Below are positions 47,550 through 56,972 of a stretch of 64,000 nucleotides of DNA, in pieces. A model generated the notes under the pieces. It did no database searches and was not told the DNA's origin. It saw nothing but the letters and a program-made list of their open reading frames with translations. Positions within the stretch are counted from its first letter, which is position 1, and each line of letters opens with the position of its first letter. The position numbers and the translations under genes were made by a program. Source of the stretch: Mesodorylaimus sp. YZB2_4 (taxonomy: Eukaryota > Nematoda > Enoplea > Dorylaimida > Dorylaimidae); NCBI GenBank assembly GCA_030248295.1, contig JASANH010000851.1:1-64000 (forward strand), given 5' to 3'.

Positions 47550-48230
47550 ACGGCCCCTGCTTCCTCCTCCTACAAATAAGACGGCCCCTGCTTCCTCCTC
47601 CTACGAATAAGACGGCCCCTGCTTCCTCCTCCTACGAATAAGACGGCCCCTGCTTCCTCCTCCTACAAATAAGACGGCCCCTGCTTCCTCCTCCTACGAA
47701 TAAGACGGCCCCTGCTTCCTCCTCCTACAAATAAGACGGCCCCTGCTTCCTCCTCCTACAAATAAGACGGCCCCTGCTTCCTCCTCCTACAAATAAGACG
47801 GCCCCTGCTTCCTCCTCCTACAAATAAGACGGCCCCTGCTTCCTCCTCCTACAAATAAGACGGCCCCTGCTTCCTCCTCCTACAAATAAGACGGCCCCTG
47901 CTTCCTCCTCCTACAAATAAGACGGCCCCTGCTTCCTCCTCCTACAAATAAGACGGCCCCTGCTTCCTCCTCCTACAAATAAGACGGCCCCTGCTTCCTC
48001 CTCCTACAAATAAGACGGCCCCTGCTTCCTCCTCCTACAAATAAGACGGCCCCTGCTTCCTCCTCCTACAAATAAGACGGCCCCTGCTTCCTCCTCCTAC
48101 AAATAAGACGGCCCCTGCTTCCTCCTCCTACAAATAAGACGGCCCCTGCTTCCTCCTCCTACAAATAAGACGGCCCCTGCTTCCTCCTCCTACAAATAAG
48201 ACGGCCCCAGCTTCCTCCTCCTCCAATAAG
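47550..48230. repeat. 31-bp minisatellite, about 22 units
   Basis: Twenty-one full 31-bp units, 47550-48200, followed by one degenerate 30-bp unit. Each unit joins acggcccctg, cttcctcctc and ctacaaataag. Units 2, 3 and 5 share one variant, cgaataag instead of caaataag; from unit 6 to 21 they appear identical. The period is not a multiple of three and the frames hit stops, so it is not a coding repeat. The final unit and the following sequence show how the array grades out. Confidence 0.97.
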
Positions 48231-48589
48231 ACGCCCCCTTCTCCGCCTACTTCACAGAGTGGTTCTCGCCAATTAAATTACTTTCTAATCAAGGCGCCAT
48301 AATTTTATACCGCTAAAAAAAAGATGGACAGATCGCTTGGCGCTGTATGAGTCGGTGCTATTTTGGAGGACACCAAATTGGCGCATTCAAAATACATAAG
48401 GCCAAACCGGCAGAAGTCTTACTGGTTGAAAAAAAAACCGGAAATAACATCGACTAAAATTAAACGAAGTATAGTTGTCATATTCTAGTCATCACCATAC
48501 CATATTTTACTCGTCCGAGCACTTACAGGCGCGCAAACGGGTAAGAAACACACATAATTATACGAATGAAATGTCCAGCAAGAAATCAG

Positions 48590-48910
48590 AAAAGCATTCA
48601 TGCCAAATAAGAGAGGAACTGTGTAAAACTTCCTGAGGGAATTTCACACAGAATTTCATTCCAAAGTTTTATGGTAGAATATAAAAAGCCCTGCTTATAC
48701 GATTCCGAGAAGTGTCTAGGCACAATCAGTTCGTGATCCTGGCATAAGCGAGAACTAACACGGTTTTTAGAACGATGTACAAATCTAGCGTCGCCATAAT
48801 CGTGAATGCCATGATAAAAGCTAAAAAGCTGGCACAGTTTTGCTCGCCTTCTTCGATCAAAAAGACTAGACCATTGAGATTTTGATAAAGCTTCGGCATG
48901 CGGCATTCTA
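48590..48910 (-). mobile_element. LINE reverse transcriptase C-terminal fragment
   Basis: Minus-strand frame encoding the end of a non-LTR retrotransposon ORF2: RRRRAKLCQLFSFYHGIHDY, then FLYSTIKLWNEIL near the stop. Paralogous to the frames at 50944-51261 and 49044-49180. It is truncated on its 5' side at a ttcta pentamer array near 48905-48930. Jockey/CR1-like group is the best guess. Confidence 0.7.
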
Positions 48911-49194
48911 TTCTATTCTATTCTACTCTTGCCGAAGCACATAAATGCGCACTCAAAACAGTAAGTACAAGGGATTTAGAACTCAAATATAAGTCTATAA
49001 AAAAATGAATAAATGGAAAGATAAAAAAAAGATAAAACCTTCATCAGTCAAACGTCAACTTCGAAACGGAGTCACGGAAAGATGCAAAGCTGAGAGTAGT
49101 CACATCGTACGGCAAGGAATTCCATAAATTTAAAACGGAATACAAGAAACTTTGCTTAAAACGCTCGAAATTCGGTTTTGAAACAATCAATTGA

Positions 49195-50895
49195 GGGGCT
49201 CCATGCATAAAGGTCATATGTGACAAATTTTAAGGTTTGGAGTTAAAAGGCGTTTAATGTGTTTCCGACTGCGCTCTTTCAAAAGAAAAACGTCATTTAT
49301 GCACAGGTCTAACGGTTCGCAAGATACAGGATGCAGAATGGTCATATGTGCATGAAATTCACAAGGCTCGGGTGGAAAAGGGTAATATGTGACGCAATGA
49401 ACAAATACATAGCAATCGAAAATGACCTCCGCATGTCTGCAACCACCTGGTAATTTGCCAGCAGTTGTCTGAACACTGAGCAATATTCAGTTTTTGTGTT
49501 AATTTTGTTGAAATTTTGCAAAATGGAAAGCGATACAGATTCTGATGAGGGTTTGAGTATATCTGCTATCAAGGTCAAAATGGCGAATGCTGTGCATCGA
49601 CGATTTCTGACAAACTGACGATGCATCGAAATTGTTGGACAAAGATTATGTCGAATCTGAGATTAGCTCATCTGATTCTGATGGCTCGACTGATTTGGAC
49701 CAGGAAAGCTTAGATGAACCTGCTATAAATGAAGATAATGCCTGTATAGCTGAGCAGATTGATCAAGTGGCGGCAGCGGTTATTCAGGAATCGTCGACTA
49801 GCCGGAAACGGTCAAGAAATCCTGAAAATTGGAAGGTTAACAAGCAAAAAGCAGCGAGACAACGTGGCGTAGAACATGTGGCAAGATGTGGCAAAAATTT
49901 TACGATGGTCACTTTTTGGCAGTACATCCTCACAACGCGGCGATTTGATGTGATCGACCACAAGTTTCCAGAGGCTGGGCACTCTTACATGGACTCTGAC
50001 CGCGATTTCGAACTGATTGAGCAATCTATATCGAAAGTGGAGAAAGTGTTCACAGGTGACGAATACAGAAACATTATCAAGAATGTCAAGGTGCACAAAA
50101 AACCTTTTGTGGTTCAAAATATCGCGGGTGGTCTGATCAATGCGAAAAATTTACAGAACGCTATGAAATTGACGAAAAGGCAGCGGAACACAGCAAAAGA
50201 AACTGTGAAGTTCAGAAACATTCGCTGGATTCGTTTTGATCGTTTTGGGTTTTTCAAATACCGCTACTCATTCGATGAAAGCGAAGATTGGAAAGAAGTT
50301 GATCTCAGGGGAAGAAATTTCGATCCCACTGTGAAAGTGGACCTCATGTCACCCGATTTGACCATGGCTCCTGGACGTAAAGTGTAGGAAGCGAAGGTTG
50401 AAGATATAAAAAAGCAACTGTCATTCATTCCACGAATTTACCATGGCTCTTACAGCAGCATTACTGGAACTGACGACAACAGCACAGCATGGTCTGCTGC
50501 TGCAAGCGACGATGACGATGAATTTTGAGTGCTTGCAGTTGATTCTGTCAATTTTTTGAAATTAAAGCAGGGGATTTAGGCAAAAGTCACATGTTACCGT
50601 TATGCACCCGAAAGATGTGGAAAATAAAAAGGTCATATGTGGGACATAGAACTTTTATGCTTGGAGTGGGCAGAAGTTAATGGTCATATGTACGTTTGAT
50701 TACCTAATTAACACTCCATGAGTTAATTGGATACGTGGGTTGAGGCTCAAAAAACTTCTAAGCCATTCAGGAATTTAAAAAATCAAAGTTGAAGTCTTGA
50801 GCATCTTTAGTTCTATAGCGGCGGCCATTCAACTTTAGTTGCAAAAATCTCGAAATCAACTTTTTGTCACATATGACCGTTATGCATGGAGCCCC
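49195..50895. mobile_element. 1.7-kb DNA transposon, 33-bp TIRs, 8-bp TSD
   Basis: Both ends begin GGGGCTCCATGCATAA and continue GGTCATATGTGACAAA with one mismatch between ends. The palindromic octamer TCAATTGA flanks both sides (49187-49194 and 50896-50903). The motif GGTCATATGTG or its complement recurs inside each end: about 49340, 49380, 50586, 50630 and 50682. It interrupts a LINE in the minus orientation. Its gene (49523-50528) is broken and lacks the central region, so it is non-autonomous. The superfamily is uncertain. Confidence 0.88.
49523..50528 (+). pseudogene. Broken transposon gene, GHSYMDSDRDF family
   Basis: The gene starts with ATG at 49523 (MESDTDSDEGLSISAIKVKM), shifts frame near 49610, then runs open to a TAG at 50385-50387. 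The same frame continues to TGA at 50528, so the original C-terminus lay there (ending with an Asp-rich tail, DDDDEF). The key segment DHKFPEAGHSYMDSDRDFEL, followed by a helical region and KKPFVVQNI, matches the C-terminal part of a family of uncharacterised proteins common in invertebrate genomes (I believe annotated as DUF7869). The central catalytic part expected before this segment is missing. One frameshift, one premature stop and an internal deletion make it a pseudogene. Confidence 0.65.
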
Positions 50896-51675
50896 TCAAT
50901 TGATGGGGAGCATTAATTCTGCAGCTCGCACGCAATCCGAATTCTAGTCGATGAATAAAAATGCATTAGGAAAGTCATGAATGCCGTTATAATATTTATA
51001 AAACTGATACAATTTCAAACGCTTCCTACGAGCATAAAGGGACGACCAGCAAGTCTGAGCTAAAGCCTCATCATAAGCCAAATTCCAATTCCTCAAAAAA
51101 AGACGAAGAGTAAAAATCTGTGATCTCTCGAGCTCATCGATATCCTTTTTCAAGGTTGGATCCCACGAAACGCAGCCGTACTCCACAACTGACCGAATAC
51201 ACGGATTGTAAACTCTCGCCAATGCCTGCGCTGAAACAGACCGCCCAAACTTACGATTCAATGCAGAGAATTAGCACGCTTACTAATATCCGAAATGTGC
51301 TCAGAAAATTTCAAGTCATGACTAAAAAGAACACCTAAATATTTCACTGAGCTTGCAATACTCAAGGGAATTCCATTCAAAAAAAGCGAAATTTGACTTT
51401 AGCTGACTGAGAGATGCACCATAACGAAAGACTGTACTTGCGTTTTTGACGAGTTGAAAGATAGCCCTGAAGAATTGATCCAAGCTTGAACAAAGTCCAG
51501 CACCGGTTGTACAAGCTGATTGACTCTGCCAATGGAATCGGTTGAAACCAACAAAAGCAAATCGTCCGCGTAAGCTTGAAGACGACAGCCAGGAAACCGC
51601 ATTTCAAAATCTTGCAATAACTCGCCGAAATGAACGATAAATAAGGTCGGGCCGATGACACTGCCTTGTGGAACA

Positions 51676-52867
51676 CCAGGATCGACCGAACACGGTTTTT
51701 GCACCGAACCGAACCTTACCGAACTTTTTCTCACATCTTACCGAACCCAAACCGAACCGACCGAACCGAACCGAACTACCTACCGAACCGAACCGAATTT
51801 TATATGTTCACCCTTAGCACATCCTACATAAAGTATCATCATCTATATCAAGTGCCATAAAGAGTGACCCGCTAATGTTTCGTCTTCTACCAGCCTTAAT
51901 CTGCAAGTTATCGCGGCAAATTTGATACCATTGTGTTCAGCATTCGATTCCGAGTCAATTTGACCTATTCTGCGAGCCATTATATTCACCAATCGTTGTA
52001 AAAACGCGATATAGCCGCAGTACGAACTGTCAACGTTTTTGACAATATCCAAACGAATTCGTTTCGGCAAGCTTTAATTCAGCTTTTGGAGTTGCTTTGG
52101 ACTTCAATCGATCCCAGTTCATTGCATAAGCAAATTCTTCCCAGACTGAGTAGTCGAATGGTTCAAATCGGGACTATTCAGAGACCAACGCTTAGCTTCG
52201 ATAAAATCAGGGAAAGTGATCCCTGCACCATTTCTCTGAATCTTTGTGGGTTTGAGCCTTCGCGCCATCTTGCTGAGATGTCCAGTTGTTCCCAAATACC
52301 TTTCTTTCATATTTCTCAGCTGCTAACAAACCATTTCCATTTGAACGGAATCATTGACTGTAATTTTACCCGACATGACCAGCGGTGTAACCAAATTTCT
52401 GAGGTCTTGACTTTTCATTTGTTGTACAGGCAACTGTTCAATATTATGGACACTGATTTGTGAGTGCTTTGCCTGATGATGCAAATGCTCTATCCTTCCT
52501 GTGTTATTGTAAAGTTTACTACAACGCGACTGCTTCCGTAGAAAACTAGCCATTTTATGTTAGTGCCATTCTTTATAGCCGATATTTTCAAAATATTCAG
52601 AAGTCACTCCTTTTTAACCAGTTTTCAAATTGAAATTTTGAAGATAATGAAGAAAGGACCAAATAATTAAGAAAAAGGGACAGAGAAATTTATAGCTAAA
52701 ACGAAACTTCAAGTAAAATGACCGCGTTTTTTCCAATAAAAGAGGAAATTCGAATTTGATTGTTCGGTTCGGTGGTTCGGTCCGAAAAAGCCGGTTCGGT
52801 TCGGTTCGGTAAAAATCGCCAATCCGGTGGTTCGGTTCGGCCGGTACGGTGGTACGGTCGACCCTGG
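51676..52867 (-). mobile_element. Mariner-like element with CGGTT-array ends
   Basis: Inserted exactly in the LINE GVPQGS coding motif. Ends CCAGGATCGACCG and complement of CCAGGGTCGACCG are inverted. An 11-base direct repeat cttgtggaaca flanks it (51665-51675, 52868-52878). Both ends carry arrays of ccgaa/cggtt pentamers in opposite orientation. The interior minus-strand frames contain FPDFIEAKRWSLNSPDLNH, then DYSVWEEF and PKRIRLDIV, resembling the WPPNSPDLNPLDY and C-terminal regions of mariner/Tc1 transposases, with frameshifts. The duplication is not TA, which is odd for that superfamily. Confidence 0.65.
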
Positions 52868-53850
52868 CTTGTGGAACACCACTCGGGACCGATACCGAGT
52901 TCGATGCACAACCATTTACCGAAACATATTGAGATCGACCTTCCAAATACGAAGCAGTCCACCGAACAATTTTTGGCGGTAAAAAATGTTTTTCTGATAA
53001 TGAATGCAGTAGCAGCGAGTGTGGCACTTTATCGAAAGCTTTTTGAATGTCTAAGAATTCTCCAGCAACGTGCCGACATTTTGAATGAATTCAGTAGCGC
53101 CGATCAAAGCACTATTGGTTCCGCGACGTTGTCTAAAGCCATGTTGATAGAATGAAAACTTGACTTAAAATCGAATTAAATAATCAAAATGCTTCTCCAA
53201 TATTTTCGACATTATTGGTAGAAGTGAAATGGGACGGTACGAGTTAAGAGTACTTCGATCGCCTGGCTTCGGACGACTTTCGCAACTTTCCAAGAGGATG
53301 GAAATAATTCCTCATCAATCGATCGATTGAATAAGGTAGTCACAGGAGCCAATATTGAATCAATGATATTTTGGAGAATCGGAGTCGTTAAACAATCATT
53401 TCCTGGAGCAATGTTTCGACGGAGACGCTCAATTTCGCCAAAAACAAATGATTCAGTTACATGATAATTAGAAAAATCATCCAGGTCCTGTTCAGGCAGC
53501 ACGAATTTCCCGAAATCCCCGTAATTAAAATTCCCCGCAAATTTTTTATTCAAGGCAGTCGCCATTTCCGCTGACCCAATTAGTGGACGATCGAACTCGT
53601 CCACAAGCGATGGTATCGAGCGGTCTTCTGGTGCTAAGCGATGAAAAGCGGACCAGAATTCAACTGGCGAAGTCGCATCAGAAAACGTAGACGAAATAAA
53701 ATCAGATTTGGCTTTCCGAATAGATTTTCGGCATTTCCTTTGAAGCGAGCGAAAAATGTTCTCGAACTCGGCGATACCTGTTTTTTTCCAACTTAAGAAA
53801 GCTTCGTTCTTACGATTAATTTGAGCTAATAGTTGGCTAGTCATCCAATT

Positions 53851-54150
53851 GTCACTGGCATGGTAAAATCATTCAGATACAGTCGCAGCGCATATTTGTG
53901 ACACGCTCCAATTGATCGATATCCGATTTTAAAACAAGGCATAGCGTACCCAAAATAAGAGGAGGAACGTGCTTTCCCAATCGCCGCCTCAAAGCCCCGA
54001 TCATTACAATTGACTTCCGAACCATGCTCGGAATATGTTCGCTGAATTTCATGTCGCTGGCGAACACGACACCTAAGCATTTGATTTCTAGGACGAATTC
54101 CAATTTGTGGCCGCTGAGTTCAGATTCGATATTATTTCTAAATTCGCATG
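53851..54150 (-). pseudogene. Second LINE reverse transcriptase fragment
   Basis: Minus-strand frame with KCLGVVFASDMKFSEHIPSM, then a thumb-like helical region (LRRRLGKHVPPLILGTLCLV). It belongs to the C-terminal half of a LINE ORF2 yet sits upstream of the N-terminal half of the next copy, so it is a separate, truncated insertion or a rearrangement. Confidence 0.65.
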
Positions 54151-54196
54151 GATCATTCCAAAATTCAATCGTCTATTGTACTTTTTATCACTCACG

Positions 54197-54512
54197 TGTA
54201 GTGAGGTTGTGTTGTCCTTGTGATTTGAATATGGCGCCATTATTGTCCTGCGTATCAATGTCGTATGCTAGTGAGCGGGTGTGCGGGAGGATAAGCGAGT
54301 GTGGATGGAGTTGGAGAGTTGGAGAGTGAATCGTGCAGCCGGCGTGAGCAGTCGGGTCTTATTTTGAGACGAGAATTAAAGAGAGTCTGCACCATGTCGG
54401 CACCGTTCTTCTTCGGTAAGTCTGATTAGGCCTCGCCTAGGTTGAGTCCCCATACTCGGTCTAGGACGTACAAGAGCTGGGAGCCCATCCTTAGAGAAGG
54501 AACGTCGTTACA
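54197..54512 (+). mobile_element. Solo LTR, 316 bp
   Basis: Begins TGTAGTGAGG and ends GTCGTTACA, the TG..CA termini of LTRs, and is flanked by a 4-bp direct repeat CACG (54193-54196 and 54513-54516), typical of Ty3/gypsy elements. It contains aattaaagagagtctgcacc, a plausible polyadenylation and R region. A diverged second copy lies at 57255. Internal retroviral-type coding sequence is absent. Confidence 0.8.
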
Positions 54513-54881
54513 CACGCTTTAAAACCCGCTGCAATTTTCAAGTTCCTACTGTCGACCGTGACAGCTTAACCTGTGGCCGACTTATGCGCGAGGCTTTTCA
54601 GAGGAAAAGGTATTTCGTCGACGATATGCTGTACGTATCTGCGATCAATGATAAAAGGGCACTGTTTAGGGTGGATTCGTTTCTCCGAATTATTTTAGGA
54701 TCTGATAGTCCACCCTCTCCTCAGTTGGGGACGCACAGCACGATTTTTATTCCTTGATTTTATTCACTGTTGCAACGCCGATGACCCAAAAATCATTCAC
54801 TAACATCAACTCCTATGCCGATGACATTCAACTTAAACATGCATTCCTTTTCGGGCATTATCATATTTTGCGAGCAACAAC

Positions 54882-54982
54882 CCCAGTTATGGCCTGTAAC
54901 TGTAGAAATAGCATCCTGCTTGGGGTGCTAGGTGGCCAAGTGAGGTGGCATCTGATCGATCCAAAGTGAACAGTTCGCATTG
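54882..54982 (-). pseudogene. Relic of a third PAN-domain exon
   Basis: About 100 bp match the 3' part of exon 4 of lectin genes A and B: the reverse complement ends in GCYFYSYRP and a stop, against GCNYYSYRP in gene A. Upstream on its strand the similarity stops abruptly and a C-tract follows at 55009-55017. It suggests that a third copy of the gene once existed here. Confidence 0.75.
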
Positions 54983-56489
54983 AGATGAGGTCAGCTAATT
55001 GTACGAAGCCCCCCCCCCAGCTCGCGGGAAAAGGGGCAAAAATTGACTCTCTCTGCAAGGCTAGGATGGGTCGAAAAACTTTGATGTGGAAGGAGCTGTG
55101 AGTGGATACGCCTAAGCATTCAAAAATGATCTTACTCACTGGTACTTGGAAGAAATTCCGAAGAAAAAGAAAAACTGTGAGAAACTGCCAGAAGTGGATC
55201 TTAGGTTGTCAGGGATCAAACCATTGCATGCTCAATGGATTCTGAAGGCGTCCCAGATTCCCCAATCCCTGTATCCTCGATGAGCCACCGAGTCATATCC
55301 TGCAGACTTTGTCCGCGTTTTTCTGTTCAAATTGACCCCCAACAAAAACCGAAACTTTAAACTTTTGTAATAAGTAACATTTTTCAGTCAGCAATTGCTC
55401 CCCGCACCACCCTGATTCGATTAAGCTATAAAAAGTGGCCCTGCGCCTCTTTAGACGGTTTTTACGAGGTCCAAAAGTGCAAAAAATTGTAATGTCGCCA
55501 GAGTTGACCCCGTTTCTGAGCACCCTACAGCAATCCGGGCCAATACCCGGTCAAAATAAATGCCAAAAGGCACCAGCAGTGATGTTACCCTGTCGTTTGA
55601 ACATATAGCTAGATCTTCCACTCTCACACAGCTCCCGATCGGCGTTGTGATCTATCGGGTCCACACATACATACATGTATGACGCGGGCACGTTTCTGCC
55701 CATAAAAGAATATTTAGCGGAGATTTTGCAAGAAGTTTTGGTACACACCTTTCCCAACTTGTCCCTCACGTCCATACCAAATTTCATCGGTTTTGGCCGC
55801 ATGGTCCGCGAGTTATAGCGAAAATAAAAAACCAGGTCAGGATTTTCCCCTCGCACCCCTAGTATGAGTGGAGCCCGAATGGATGGAGATTTTGGAAATT
55901 CCTTCCAAAGAACTTAATCTAGTGTAAAGTTACACTAAGAAACAAAATTTCAACGCTTTATGACATCAGGCTGTTGAGATATCGTTGTTGGTGTGGCACA
56001 TGTACTACATGGGGGACGCTACCGCGCCTCATGGATTCGAACGCTCCTCGAACGCCCAAAAAATTGGTTCAGCATTCACCGATCGGTCTAGCACTTCTCT
56101 GAAATGCACAAAAATACATTCCCGAGGCTACATGATATCGCAAAAATAATCATTGCAAAGCATTTCTGAGCACAACCAAGGAAGTGACGTCGACTTTTCT
56201 TTTTATTTCCAAAAATGGGCATAACAGTTTGACTTTGGCGCGTTTGGTGTGATGTTCAGGTACGACGAGTTGTTCGATTTAAGAAATGGCTTTATGGTCA
56301 CTGCTCGCGGTAACTGTCGCCCACAGCATGGGCTTCCATAGACGTTCGCAGCGAATGCTGGATAATAAATGCTGAGGCCACGTTAAACTAGATATCAGAG
56401 AAGGCAATTAGGAGACCTCTCCCTTGGTGGAGAGCAGGATTTCAAAACTGGTCGCTCAGGTTCGACTCTACCCTGGTGTAAAACTTTTA
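54983..56489. other. Repeat-like spacer
   Basis: No gene recognised. The part near 55720-55860 (cataccaaatttcatcggtt, ttggccgcatggtccgcgag) has the look of conserved repeat phrases found near mobile elements in many invertebrates, but no element could be delimited. Confidence 0.35.
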
Positions 56490-56529
56490 GAGCTTATCTG
56501 CCTCTGCGCATCTGTAGATTTTATTTTTA

Positions 56530-56972
56530 CACGAGTGCTATTTTTTAGACAGGTCGTCGAAAAACGAAGCGTTACCAGAAAAATTTCAAAAATTTCTTTA
56601 GGTACCCAGGTCATTGTCATGCCATTTTCCTAACAGCGGATATGAAAAAGCTAATTGTCATTCTTGCTGGTGCTTGCCCCCACAGTGTGTCAATTCTTAC
56701 CAAAGCCACCACGATGCATCATTTTCTTGAGCTTAAAGATCTCCCTCCTGCAAATTTTTTTGTTCCCGATCCCTACGTAACTATGGATTTGATGTTCTTG
56801 TTTGCTTCATTGTTTCATAAACAGGAAGGAATGTCCTCAAAAGACGAGTCCCGACGCTGTTTTACTTTTGTATGATGATGGCACAAAAACAGTTCGCTGA
56901 CATTAAAATCTGGTGCCAATCGCATTCTGCGCACAGCAAAGACTCACGATCAGTGTGCGAGCAAAATGTCCC
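56530..56972. repeat. Duplicated downstream flank of lectin gene B
   Basis: Colinear with 41200-41596 downstream of gene A. Blocks such as attcttgctggtgct, aaagatctccctcctgcaaa and gacattaaaatctggtgcca are shared. No conserved frame, so it is flanking DNA carried along in the duplication. Confidence 0.65.

Larger units (their letters stand above)
48960..53850 (-). pseudogene. Jockey/CR1-like LINE, split by two DNA transposons
   Basis: Pieces of one minus-strand ORF2 occur in order. 53844-53212 is the linker and first reverse transcriptase blocks (RRNIAPGNDCLTTPILQNII, LFNRSIDEELFPSSWKVAKV). About 53200-52880 contains HFLPPKIVRWTASYLEGRSQ. 51670-51399 has GVPQGSVIGPTLF interrupted at its centre, then AYADDLLLLVS. 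51261-50944 is the thumb region and 49180-49044 the C-terminal end. Two insertions split it: 51676-52867 in the PQGS motif and 49195-50895 near the end. Frameshifts and stops also occur, so it is inactive. Confidence 0.85.

Noticed and set aside
47550-48230. CRISPR-like array
   Set aside because: Units are contiguous with no spacers, and the sequence is eukaryotic; it is a minisatellite.
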